64,000 nt of DNA from Podospora bellae-mahoneyi (lineage: Eukaryota; Ascomycota; Sordariomycetes; Sordariales; Podosporaceae), in assembly GCF_035222275.1 (NCBI RefSeq), contig NC_085882.1, forward strand, positions 2,115,501 through 2,179,500. Reading direction: 5' to 3'. Below the pieces are notes generated by a model. That model searched no databases. It was not told the DNA's origin and worked only from the letters and a program-made list of their open reading frames with translations. This document shows, piece by piece, positions 1 through 9,883 of this stretch. The first letter of the stretch is position 1; every line of letters starts with the position of its first letter. The translations under genes were made by a program, and so were the position numbers.

Positions 1-1
1 G

Positions 2-592
2 AGTAAGAGGATCTACGTCCACGAGAGCATTTATGACGAGTTCCTGGAGAGGTTGGTGAGGGAGGTGGAGGAAAAGTATCAGGTCCAGGAGGATGGGACG
101 GTGCCGAGCGTGTTTGGGCCGGTGGACAATAAGTTGCAATTTGAGATTGTCAAGGGGATTATTGAGGACTGCAAGAGGAGGGGGTTTGACATCAGGACGG
201 GGGGGAAGACAGTTAATGTGGCCGAGAGTGGGAAGGGGTTTTGGTTGGAGCCTACGATTGTCAGTCGGCCGGAGGAGGGGAGCTTGTTGGTGCAGGAGGA
301 GCAGTTCGGGCCGGTGTTGCCGATTTTGGGGTGGAGTGATGAGGATGATGTGGTGAGGAGGGCGAATTTGGCGAATGCTGGGTTGGGCGCGTCGGTTTAT
401 TCGAGGGACTTGAAGGAGGCGGAGAGGGTTGCCAGGAGGTTGGAGGCGGGGAGTGTTTGGATCAATCAGAGTGAGAGGCCGAACTTTGCAGCTTATTTCA
501 GCGGGATCAAGGATTCTGGCTTTGGGGGGGAGATGGGGAGACAGGGCTTGCTGAGTTATGCTTACACCAAGTGTTTGCATTTTACAAAGTGA
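2..592 (+). CDS. aldehyde dehydrogenase, C-terminal part (5' end outside window)
   Basis: The frame is open from the first codon at base 2 to a TGA at 590-592, giving about 196 residues of an NAD(P)-dependent aldehyde dehydrogenase. The fragment begins at SKRIYVHESIYDEF, the stretch that normally follows the catalytic cysteine loop, so the active-site Cys lies just outside the window. Family motifs present are the EEQFGPVLPI block with the conserved Glu-Phe-Gly-Pro, the SVWIN segment, and the C-terminal FSGIKDSGFGGEMGRQGL segment that packs at the subunit interface. Substrate class cannot be decided from this part. No intron is seen in the visible portion. It lies 808 bp upstream of a thiolase in the same orientation, but fungal genes are transcribed singly and no shared control is implied. 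Confidence 0.9.
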   Translation, partial: SKRIYVHESIYDEFLERLVREVEEKYQVQEDGTVPSVFGPVDNKLQFEIVKGIIEDCKRRGFDIRTGGKTVNVAESGKGFWLEPTIVSRPEEGSLLVQEEQFGPVLPILGWSDEDDVVRRANLANAGLGASVYSRDLKEAERVARRLEAGSVWINQSERPNFAAYFSGIKDSGFGGEMGRQGLLSYAYTKCLHFTK

Positions 593-1170
593 GGGATGAT
601 GATGTGATGGGTTACCCATGTGGGTGTAGCTACTTTATCATGAGCAATCATGAACAGGGGAGGTCAACCCGAGGCAGCACCAGCCCCTCTTCCCCAGATT
701 TTGAGCCTTGGCAATGAGGAGCTTCCCCACAAATGGAGGCGGGCAGCGTGCCAAGAACCCGCTCAAGTGTGCTGACTCTCGTCTCCGAAATCCGTTCAGC
801 ACCTCGAGTCCAACAATCCCGGTCTCTGGAAAGACAAACTTCAATCTTTGATATTGGCCTTGATAGCGAGTTCCTCACAGAGGGGGAGGTACGGTAGACC
901 GAGCTTCCTCAAAATCAGAACTCGTCGCAGCAAATGGTCGAACCTCGCCAAGACCAGGCATCACATGGCAGCAGCCTTCTCTCGAGGGGCATCGTCACCT
1001 CACCAAAAGGGTCACCAATTCGTCTCTCGAAGTAAACCCTTACAGATCTACAAGCTAAAGTAAACAACACGTTGAAGCGCTCATCTCCACGATCTCTCGA
1101 ATCAGAGATAACCGGGACGCGAACCCTCTCGAGTGCTCAGCTGTGGCAACATGCTGGCTAGCTTCCGATG

Positions 1171-1176
1171 CCTCGG
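1171..1176 (+). promoter_or_regulatory. CCTCGG motif, possible FarA/CTF1-type fatty-acid response element
   Basis: A single CCTCGG hexamer lies 225 bp upstream of the thiolase ATG. Known biology: FarA/FarB/CTF1 zinc-cluster factors bind CCTCGG upstream of fungal fatty-acid catabolism genes. One hexamer in about 800 bp is expected fairly often by chance, so the support comes mainly from the gene it precedes. Confidence 0.3.
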
Positions 1177-1300
1177 CACAGCACCCCAATCCCCGCATTT
1201 CAAATGCTGGGGAAGCAAACGTGGGGAAGCCGTTTGCCTCCCTTTTCATTGGGACCTGCGTTCTTGGACCGGGGTGTAGGTGTCATTGAGCACCTTCAGA

Positions 1301-1307
1301 TATAAAA
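1301..1307 (+). promoter_or_regulatory. TATA-like box of thiolase gene
   Basis: TATAAAA lies 94 bp upstream of the thiolase ATG and is followed by a CT-rich leader, a usual arrangement for a fungal core promoter. Position and sequence are the only evidence. Confidence 0.5.
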
Positions 1308-1400
1308 CCGTCTTTCGCTTCACTCTTTCTTTCTTGATACCGCTTATTTTGATCATTCAACCTTGGCAACAAACATCCCCCCTCACACACAACAATCACA

Positions 1401-2846
1401 ATGGCACCCAAATCCAAAGCCCCCGTCTACGTCCTCGGCGTAGGCATGACCAAGTTCATCAAGCCCCGCGGCAAGGTAGACTACACCGAGCTCGGCTACG
1501 AAGCCGGCATCAAAGCCCTCCTCGACGCCGGCATCACCTACGACGACGTCGACAATGGCGTCGCTTGCTTCTGCTACGGCGATTCCACCTCTGGCCAGCG
1601 TGTCTTTTACCAGTTTGGCATGACGCAGATTCCCATCGTCAACGTCAACAACAACTGCTCTACTGGGTCTACTGGTCTCTACATGGGCCGGACCCTCATT
1701 GCGTCTGGAGCGTCTGATTGCGCCTTGGTGGTGGGCTGGGAGAAGATGATGCCCGGAAGCTTGGGCTCTCACTGGAACGACAGGGAGAACCCCATCGGCA
1801 CGACGTATGTGATGATGGCGCAGACCAGGGGGTTGAGCAAGGCCCCGGGGGCGCCGCAGATCTTCGGGAATGCTGGGAGGGAGTACATGGAGAAGTGAGC
1901 TTCCTCTTGGTCGCATCTTTGGTGACATGCATCACTGACGCACGACTTCAGGTATGGCGCCAGAAAAGAGGACTTTGCCGAGATCGCCCGCATCAACCAC
2001 GCCCACTCCGTCAACAACCCCTACTCTCAGTTCCAGGACGTCTACACCCTCGAGCAGATCATGCAGTCCCCCGCCGTCCACGAGCCCCTCACCAAGCTCC
2101 AGTGCTGCCCTACCTCTGACGGTGGTGCCGCCGCCGTCCTGGTCTCCCAATCCTTCCTCGACGCCCACCCTCACCTCAAAGACCGCGCCATTCTCATCGC
2201 CGGTCAGGCTCTCACCACCGACGCGCCATCGCTCTTCTCCAAGTCCTCCATTGATCTTGTGGGCCGGGAGATGACCCAGCGCGCGGCTGAGATCGCCCTG
2301 GGGGAAGCAGGCATCACGGCTAGAGACTGCCAAGTCTGCGAACTCCACGACTGCTTTTCCGCCAACGAGATGTGTCTTATTGACGCCCTTGGGTTGTCCG
2401 AGCCGGGCAAGGCGCACGAGTTTGTCAGGAGCGGGGCGATCACTTATGGGCCCAACACCAAGGTTGTGGTGAATCCTTCTGGGGGGTTGATCTCGAAGGG
2501 GCACCCGCTCGGGGCGACGGGTATCGCGCAGTGTGCCGAGCTGGTCTGGCATCTGAGGGGGTGGGCTAACAACCGGGCGGTGAAAGGGACGAAGTATGCG
2601 CTGCAGCATAATTTGGGGTTGGGGGGCGCGGCGGTGGTGACTGTTTACAAGAGGCCTGATGGGCAGGAGGCGAGCGTGTTGGGGAGTGAGGAGGTGGGGA
2701 GGGTGAGTGGGGTTGGGTATAACCCGGCGGTGGAGGCGAGGGGGTTTACGGAGGAGCAGGCTGACAAGGTGAGGAGTAAGAGGAGGAGTGAGTTTGCGTT
2801 GACGAAGACGCTGCAGTTGATGAAGCAGGCTCAGGCGAAGGTTTAG
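1401..2846 (+). CDS. SCP-x/SCP2-type 3-ketoacyl-CoA thiolase
   Basis: Two exons, 1401-1894 and 1952-2846, flank a 57-bp GTGAGC...CAG intron (1895-1951), giving 462 residues. The protein has the thiolase fold of the sterol-carrier-protein-x family. The nucleophile Cys86 sits in NNNCSTGSTG, a HDCFSANEM block follows in the middle, and the C-terminal GHPLGATG motif carries His349. These enzymes cleave 3-ketoacyl-CoA in peroxisomal beta-oxidation. The ATG at 1401 follows an ACAATC leader and a TATA box about 100 bp upstream. The SCP2 lipid-transfer domain found in animal SCP-x is absent. Oddly, the protein ends in Ala-Lys-Val rather than a canonical peroxisomal SKL/AKL tripeptide, and no N-terminal PTS2 is apparent, so its location is uncertain. 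A bacterial-style acetyl-CoA acetyltransferase annotation is the main alternative name. Confidence 0.9.
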
Positions 2847-3195
2847 GGGGGCTGCAGGATGGGCTGTATATATGGTATGGTATGGTATGGTATGTGTGGA
2901 CATGATTGCGTTTGCTTTTGAGACAATATTGAACTTTTGTTGAAAATCCGGCCGTGGTTCAGTTCGTCCCATCGAACACGAGGCAATTTTTGTTTGTACA
3001 CGGCCATCCAGCCCCTCGTGTTCTCTCGGCTATCCACCAACGCCTCGCTGCCTCCTGATGTGTGTTCTTCGTGATCGCCTGCCCAATCTCCCAACGGCAT
3101 CCATGTCCCATGTATAATCAAGCCTGTCTAAAGAAAGAGTTTCACCCACGCCCGCTCAACCCTGCGGGATACGAAGCATTCATACCCATCACAGA
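2847..3195. other. intergenic region between convergent genes
   Basis: This is the 349 bp between the thiolase stop and the stop of the convergent rhodopsin-domain gene. Apart from the TATGG repeat nothing recognisable is seen; it presumably holds both 3' UTRs. Confidence 0.7.
2871..2895 (+). repeat. TATGG pentanucleotide microsatellite in thiolase 3' region
   Basis: About four to five tandem copies of TATGG lie 25 bp after the thiolase stop codon. This is a simple repeat with no evident function. Confidence 0.85.
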
Positions 3196-4817
3196 TTACC
3201 TCGCCGGCCCTCCCCTGATCATAACCTCCCAATCGGCCATCTCCTCGCTTTCCTCTGCCCGATCGTCAAAAGCAACACTTCCCCTCTTGACCCTCGCCTT
3301 TGGGGGTTGAACGATAACCACCGAGTTTCTGGCTCCCCTTCTTGAGCCCTCACCGCGCGTTGCCCCCCCACCACTACCGGACGATGATGATGCTTCCCCA
3401 GCAGCACGATCCGGCACGTAATCAACGTTGACCTCCTCCACGACCTCCACACTCACAGTCTTGATGATCCCCCTCGGCCACCAATTCCCCGACTCGAGGT
3501 CGATCTCCTCGCCCTCAAAGTAAGTCCCTTCATCATCGCTACTGCTATGCCTGTCATCGTCGTACTTGTCGTGGTTATTGTTGTTGTTGTTGTTGTTGTT
3601 CTTGTTGTCGTTGTTGTTGTTATCAGCCCGGAAGAAACTCCCCAGGCTGCTCACGCTGGCGGAGTGCCCCTGTCTGTTGTGTCCGTTTGACACTTCGGCT
3701 GCTGTGCTGTTGCTGTGGAGTGATTTGTGGGAGCTGGCGCGGGAGGAGGCACGGGTGATGGTTCGAGTGATGCTCCCCGCTCTGCTTGACGAGGACTTGC
3801 CTGTCTTTCTGCTCCTTGATGTGCCCGCGGAGGAGGTGCTCTGGAATGGAGTCCTCCGCCTGGACCCCTTCCGGCGTGAGGCAAACAGCGTCCCAAAGGT
3901 TAATATATTGGCCGCGACCAGACCCAGATTTTGCTCCAGGGTCGCCATGAGGCTGGCGTAGGAGTGATCGGGGGTGTAAACTCCCAGCCCGCTTGTTTGT
4001 GCCGTCCTTGCTGTCCCGACAATGGCGAAGATTCCCGACCTGAGTAGGGTCATCACATGTTAGCAACCCCCCTCCTCTTCTCACAAACTCGAAAGATGAA
4101 AACCCACGCAGAAGAAACCCCAAACGCACCCCAATACTCCCACCCCGTGTTCCCATCCCCCAAACCCATGCCAAAAATTACAACCGAGAACCCCCCCAAG
4201 AAAAACCAAGTAAAAACCCCAAAAGCCCCCTGGAAAAACCCAAAATCCCTCTGCACACCCACGTCCCAGCAACTCCCCTCCACCTCCCCCCACCTCCAGA
4301 TCTTTTCGAGCGGTCTACACTGCAAGTTCACCGTCAAGGCGAAAGCAAAATTCACCACGGCCATAACGAGCACCAACCCCCCTAACAAAAACCTCCATTG
4401 GCTCCCCTTCCCGGAAAGAACCCTCATGTAGACAAGACAGATGGCTATCTTGCTGAAGGTGACACTCATGAGATACCACGGCCGGCCCAGAACGTCGTAT
4501 TCAAGTGCCCGGACGGGGGAAGAGGTGGTGGACTCTACGAGGGTGAAGCTTGTCGAGATGAGGGCTACTAGCTACAACCTCTGTCAGTACATAACGGGAA
4601 GAGGTCATGGAAGGGGGCGTACCGTGGCGATGAGGCTTCCCCAGTCGTCAGCCTTGTATCTACCATTCCCAGCTCTGCGTTGTCGTGGAAGGCAAAAGAA
4701 TCGCACAAATGTTGTTGAGAAGGCGGATGCTGCTGTTGCCAGCGAGAAGGAAAGGAGGACGGGGCCGAGGGAGAGGTCCGCCTCTAGCGGTGGTGGTGTT
4801 GGTTGGGAAGGGTCCAT
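3196..4817 (-). CDS. fungal rhodopsin-domain (Pth11-like/SAT4-type) integral membrane protein
   Basis: Three exons are inferred: 4817-4623, 4571-4108 and 4039-3196. The introns are 51 bp and 68 bp, both GT-AG and phase-consistent, giving about 500 residues. Seven hydrophobic segments are readable: N-terminal PVLLSFSLATAASAF; one after the DDW motif (LVALISTSFTLV); FSKIAICLVYMRVL; LLGGLVLVMAVVNFAFAL; GAFGVFTWFFLGGFSVVIF; GIFAIVGTAR; and LGLVAANILTF. The YKADDW motif and the LQCRPLEKIW loop are typical of the fungal rhodopsin-domain family, whose members are mostly of unknown function, with some Pth11-related receptors. The long cytosolic tail is Ser/Arg-rich and holds a poly-Asn run encoded by a GTT-type repeat on the plus strand (about 3577-3625). 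The start chosen is the ATG at 4817, which places TM1 near the N-terminus. The second splice donor (GTGGGT at 4107) is less certain than the first. Confidence 0.75.
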
Positions 4818-6392
4818 GATGACCTGTCATCTGTTACATTACTCACAAAATTATATCGAAAAGAAAAATGTCATGATGATGATGCCCTCGTCATGGTCAA
4901 TTTTGATGTCCCAGCCACAACAGAAAAAGGTGAGGAGGAGATTAAAACATCACACGCCAGGGAGAAGAAAAATTGGGCAAGTTGGAGCTATAAGACACGG
5001 GATCACGACATTTTTCGTTTCCGTTTTGAGAGAACACAACAACACCCCAGAGATTTCATGCTATACCATCACCCATCACCTGGTCAGCCTATATCTTGGC
5101 TGGCGGGCGGGCGGGTAAAAAGAGTGAACGAACGAATGAATGAATGAATGGGTGATCACCTCCTCCCCCTCAGCCAACTGAAACCTTCCCTTTATCAAAA
5201 CATTCTAGTTCTTACCAAGGGGGATATCATATGGTTCCGGTCCCCCCCCCCCACGCTTCGCTCAACTCGGAGGTTTGAGCTTCATCAAGGAGGTAGAAAC
5301 ATGAAGAGATATGAGAAAAAGACAAGGACTACCCTGCCTTCTACAAAACGGTCTGGACCAGAGTGGATGACAAGAGCCGAAAGCTCCCTCCCGTGTAAAT
5401 GCGGGATAGGTTATGCTTGGTTGATCGCATAGACTTTATAAAAGCTCCGTAAAGGACAAGGGAAGTACCGAGCTGGGGTTTGGTAACGGAGGCGGCTATT
5501 GGGGTGCTAGGGGGGAAAGAAAGATGCTATGAAACGGGCGTCTGGCAGGGTCGCTAGCTAGGTAGGTAGGTGGGTGAGGGTTATAGAAAAAAGAGTTAGC
5601 GTTGCGAGTGAAAGGCTTGGTTATAAAGTCTCAAACACTGATATCGATGTTGACTTACCATGGATGGTTGAGGTGAGGTTGATGAGGCATCGAACGCCAT
5701 GTCGACATTCGGATGGAAAGAGAGCATCGCAACCATCGCAACTTCAACTTTCGAAAGTCAAAGCCCATTCTCAAAGCTGAAAACACTCCAAATCTCTCTC
5801 GAAATCGGACACCCGGTCGCATAAAGTTCCTCTTATCCCTCTCTCGCCTGATATGTTTACATTGTGTGATCGCCATCCAATCGAAGGCTACTGGAACAAC
5901 CTCTAACAAGCGCACGGCCCCCTCCCCCCTCTTTCTCACCCCGGCACACATCAACGGTCTGTGGTGTATTCCAAAAATGGCAGCAAAAGACAGGCAAGGC
6001 GTTTAAAGCTCCAAAGCTGAGACTTCAGCTGTGAGCCGCATGAACTTGTGTATTCAGGCAAAAATGGTGATGATGGTCAGCTCGGTGCCGGAGGTTGGGG
6101 TGAGTGTAGGTGAGCCAAAGGTGGGTGACGAAGGCGAGCGGATTATGTCTTTCTTTCAACATCTGCTTATACCGCTGTATATCGGGTCCCATTCTCATCT
6201 TCCATGTCGTGAGATGCTCAGCCTCTTATGTATGTACATGTCCATCTAGTATACAACAAGCATCTCCATCGATGCCGTTTCCCTCCCAGCCCTCCCATTT
6301 TGTTTCTCTTATGTGAAAAATGCCGCCCAAAAAATATGTTACATGCCCCCTCCTTTATTTTCCCAACCCATCTCATTTTCCAAATATCTCTT
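4818..6392. other. long intergenic region without a supported gene
   Basis: These 1.57 kb between the rhodopsin-domain start and the PPR stop hold only short, low-complexity frames with no family-like content. Short tandem tetranucleotides occur (GGCG near 5104-5115, AATG near 5135-5150, TAGG near 5560-5570). It probably contains the promoter and 5' UTR of the rhodopsin-domain gene. Confidence 0.6.
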
Positions 6393-8247
6393 TCATATCC
6401 CATACCTCGCCCCCCTCCTCTGCGCATGCAAATCAAACTCCCTCCTCACCATCCCCCCAAGCACCTCCCCCACAAACCCCTCATCCACCTCCTCCCCCCA
6501 CCGTCCCCTCAACTCATCATAAACCTCCATCACCCTCTTCTTCCCCGAGCAAGCATCAAACGCCCTCAAAACCCAAACCACCAACCAAGTCTGCAAATGC
6601 ACCCCCGTCACCTCCCCCCCTCTCCCCCACAGCCCTCAGCAGCGCCTTGAAAATCTCCTCCAAATGCCTCTCCGACCACGCACTCCTGTGCAACCTCCCG
6701 TGCCTCGCAAAGCCCTTGAACAGCCCCAAAAAAATCGCCCCGTGCAGCGGAATCTGAAAATACTTCATCTCATCCACATACCTCGCCACCCTCCCCAAAT
6801 CCCCCTGCTTCCCATAGTAATTCACCAATATCCTATAAGTCTGCAGGTCCGGCGTCGTCAACGCCATGCTCTGAAACCTCTCCCTCTGCTCGGGGAACCT
6901 CCTCCCCAACTTCCCCATCATCATCAACGCCTGCGTGATCGCCCTCTCCGTCATCCCCCCCTTGATCGGCACCTCCCCCAAGTCAGAATTCGCAGCCTTC
7001 ATCCTCTCATATATCCTATCCGCCGCCGTCTCCTCCCTCGCCCTCAGCAATCCCGACATCATGGCGTTCAGCACCACCGTGTCGACAATCTCCCCCCGCT
7101 CCACCATCTCCCGGTACGCCGCCCTCATCCCCCCAGTCTCGTACTTGAGACTAAAGTAGTAAATCAGGCTGACGTAGTGATACCGATTGTACACATGCCC
7201 TCTCTGCTCCATCTCCTTGTAAATCATCTCGGCCAGCACAAAATTGCCCGCTTTGCAGGCGACAGTGAACAGAATGTTGAACGTGACATCGTTCCCCTTG
7301 ATCCCGGCGTCAATCTCCATCTCCCTCCACATCTTCAACGCCTGCTCGTTTTCCACCTCTGTGATTCTGCCGACGTATTTGCTGCCAAAGTGAATGACCC
7401 TGTTCCACTCACTTCTCGTCAGGGCAATCCCGCTGTTTTTGACATCGCCAATCACAGTAAAGTAGCGCATCATGGATCTGGCATTCAGCTTGGGAGGTTG
7501 ACCGAGGGCTTTCAATAGTTGATGTCGAAAGTTGGCGTCGAGATGCAGGATTTTCGGTTCGGGGAGGCGCTGGTACAGGGAGTAAACGGTGTCTAGGTCG
7601 CCCATTTCGGGCTTGATGAGGTGGTATCTGACGGCGAAGCGCAGCTCGAAGAGGATTTGTTCATCTTGTTGATTCCGGGGGCGGATAACCTCGTCGGGAG
7701 CAGGGTACTCGACTTGTTCTTTGGTTTTGGCGAGGGAAATCTTGGGGGTGTCGGCTTGGGCATAACCGCGCATGTAGGGATCAGCATGCAACTCGACATA
7801 ATCGCTCAGGGGCGCGATGGGTTCCCCATCGTAGGGGTCGACGAGGGCGAGGAGCTCTTCTTTGGAGTGGCCTGGTGGAGGGTGGACTGTTTCTGACCCT
7901 GGGTCTGGCTCGGAGCACAAAGGTGATATTTCGTCGTTGGCCGGTGCTGGAGGTGTAGCTCTCGCGGTGTTGCTCTTTGCTAAATAAGCCAACGACGGCC
8001 GGAAGGAGCTCCAGAATCGGATGGTCGAGAATCGGCGGAGGGTCGGGAGGGTCAAGGCATAGTGAAGCGGGGCTGTCGAGCGGTAGTGATGATTCAGAAA
8101 ACCCCTCCCCGACCCTCCGCCATGGTTATAACACGCAGGTAAGATATTGGTCTGCCATTGCCAGGTCGACGACGTTGACGACGACGGGCGGTGCAAAAAG
8201 AGGATCGCGCCGCATATCGACCCGTCAATTCGTCTGGAGACTTTCAT
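6393..8247 (-). CDS. mitochondrial pentatricopeptide-repeat (PPR) protein, one apparent frame break
   Basis: From the ATG at 8247 the frame runs about 545 codons, breaks at a run of seven C on the plus strand (6614-6620), and continues in a second frame to a stop at 6393, giving about 617 residues. The N-terminus is basic with few acidic residues (MKVSRRIDGS... then STIRFWSSF), consistent with a mitochondrial presequence. The body has PPR-like helix pairs, for example VTFNILFTVACKAGNFVLAE followed by MIYKEMEQRG, and DTVVLNAMMSGLLRAREETA, and LQTYRILVNYYGKQGDLGR. Such proteins bind organellar RNA and support mitochondrial transcript maturation or translation. The continuation after the break (HLQTWLVVWVLRAFDACSG) is clearly coding. 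Removing one base of the homopolymer restores the frame. A 40-nt intron (from GTGGGG to TTGCAG) would also restore it but would be unusually short and lacks a branch site. The gene is divergent from mS23. Confidence 0.8.
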
Positions 8248-8818
8248 GGGCTGTCGTCCAACATGGTGGCCTGCCGTCAGCCCGACCTCGCATGCCCTGT
8301 GTGTCGTTGTGTCGATGCTCCCGTGTCGGTGGTTGGTTCGTCCGGCAGTTTGAAGGGGAGCGGAGTCACGGCGCCGGGGGGTCAAGGTCGTCGTCAACGA
8401 TGGGGGGCGTTGATAAAGCACAAGAAAAAGTCGACATCGAAGCTTATCGCAACTGTGCTCTGCTTGCCCCCACCTTTAGCAAGGATTATAGCGCTACAGC
8501 GCTACTAAGCTAAGGTACGAACCAATGACCGCTGCCGCAAAGCCCAAGCTCCCGCCGTCATGGAGGGGACAAAATTTCTGCCAGGGGCATTTCTCTCATA
8601 AAACCCCAACCCTCCCCAATCAAAAAGTTGGAATGCCCCACAATTCAATCGGCACTACTTCGTACCAACCTTGAAGATTGGCCAGCCGTTATCCCATATT
8701 TTGATATCGTGGGGATTGCGATTGCGACTGGGGACGGCAACATACCACCATCACCACAACCCCCTCCCCGATTTCTCACCAGATCCTCCTCCCTCCCGGG
8801 GAGTAGTCCTCCATCAAA
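8248..8818. promoter_or_regulatory. divergent promoter region of PPR gene and mS23
   Basis: 571 bp separate the two start codons of oppositely transcribed genes that both encode proteins for mitochondrial gene expression. The region therefore must serve both 5' ends. No individual factor site was identified with confidence. Confidence 0.55.
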
Positions 8819-9613
8819 ATGGCCCGCGGCCCCTCCCGCCTCCTCGCCTCGCGCGTCCACCAGACAGCCACCGAATCCCTAGCCTCGACCGTCTACCCAA
8901 AAACCTACAATCCTTCCCCCCCCTGGGTCGCCGCCCTAGCCAACATCCCCCCCTCTGAAATCTGGACACGCCCCTACCCAGCCCAGCACGCCCTCCTGCC
9001 CGTCCGCCTCCCCAAATCACGTAAGACCCCCCCGAAAAATCTCTACCGCCCAACCAAGATCGAGCACCCCGAGGACCGCCTCCGCAAGCAATTCTACTCC
9101 GACCACCCATGGGAACTCGCCCGGCCCAAGCTCCTCATGGAAATCGACGGCAAGGACGCTCGGTATCGGGATTGGAGCAAAGGACTCCGACAGCCGGGGA
9201 TGAAATTGTCTGGAGAGAGGTACATCACCCCCTGCTTGAAAAAGAACAAAAAAAAAAAAAACAAAGAGTGATAACTGACAGAAAACAGTGTCGTCCAACG
9301 CCAACTATATCTCATGCAGCACGCCAAAATGACGCGAGCGCAAGCCTACGACGTTGCCCGCAAGGAGTTCTACAAGCTCCGCCGCTTCGAGGAGACAGAG
9401 GCCAGGATAGCCCAGGAAGAAGCGAGGGCCTACGGCGCCTACTTTGGCAAGACGGTCAACCAGGTCGGCATGGAGCTCGAGGACAAGGAGTACAACAACT
9501 GGCTCAAGTGGGCTGGGGAGGAGATTACAGGGCAGGAGATGGAGAGGCAGGCGGCCTACGCGAATGATATTGATTTGCCCGAGGTGGAGGCTGAGGAGGC
9601 TGCCGATGTGTAG
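8819..9613 (+). CDS. RSM25: mitochondrial small-subunit ribosomal protein mS23 (Rsm25)
   Basis: Two exons, 8819-9219 and 9289-9613, with a 69-bp intron (GTACAT...ACAG, containing a 12-A run), give 241 residues. The protein matches the fungal Rsm25/mS23 pattern: the N-terminal VHQTATESL region; IPPSEIWTRPYP; the signature YSDHPWELARPKLLMEIDG; then, after the splice junction, SVVQRQLYLMQHAKMTRAQA and YDVARKEFYKLR; and a C-terminal helix ending in acidic residues. It is a structural protein of the 37S mitochondrial ribosomal subunit. The ATG follows CATCAAA closely and the first residues (MARGPSRLLASR) are basic, fitting a mitochondrial protein. It shares its upstream region with a mitochondrial PPR gene. 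Confidence 0.92.
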
Positions 9614-9883
9614 AGAGTGAGTGATTGAGTGAGTGAGTGAGTGGGTGGGTTGTTGTTAGCTTCCTGAAGGGAGCTGGAGAGACGGACAGTAGAGAAACTG
9701 TTCGGGTGTGGCTCTCTGTGTATACATGCAAAATTATGGGTGGTTTGGGAGGGTAGAGATCACAAAATATGTACACAAGTTCAGGATCGCTGGTTATGTT
9801 CGTATTGGACAAACGAGGACGGGGTATCGTTGAATTCATGAAAGCAATGCTAACCGCCCAAACACGCAAACATCCATCCCAGC

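Larger units (their letters stand above)
593..1400. other. intergenic region, thiolase promoter
   Basis: No coding frame with family-like content is seen here. The right end carries a TATA-like box (1301-1307), a pyrimidine-rich leader and a CCTCGG hexamer (1171-1176), consistent with the promoter and 5' leader of the thiolase gene. Confidence 0.7.

Noticed and set aside
1932-2972. Long antisense open frame (346 codons) opposite the thiolase
   Set aside because: Arg/Pro/His-rich composition, typical of a shadow of a GC-biased coding strand; the opposite strand has clear thiolase motifs.
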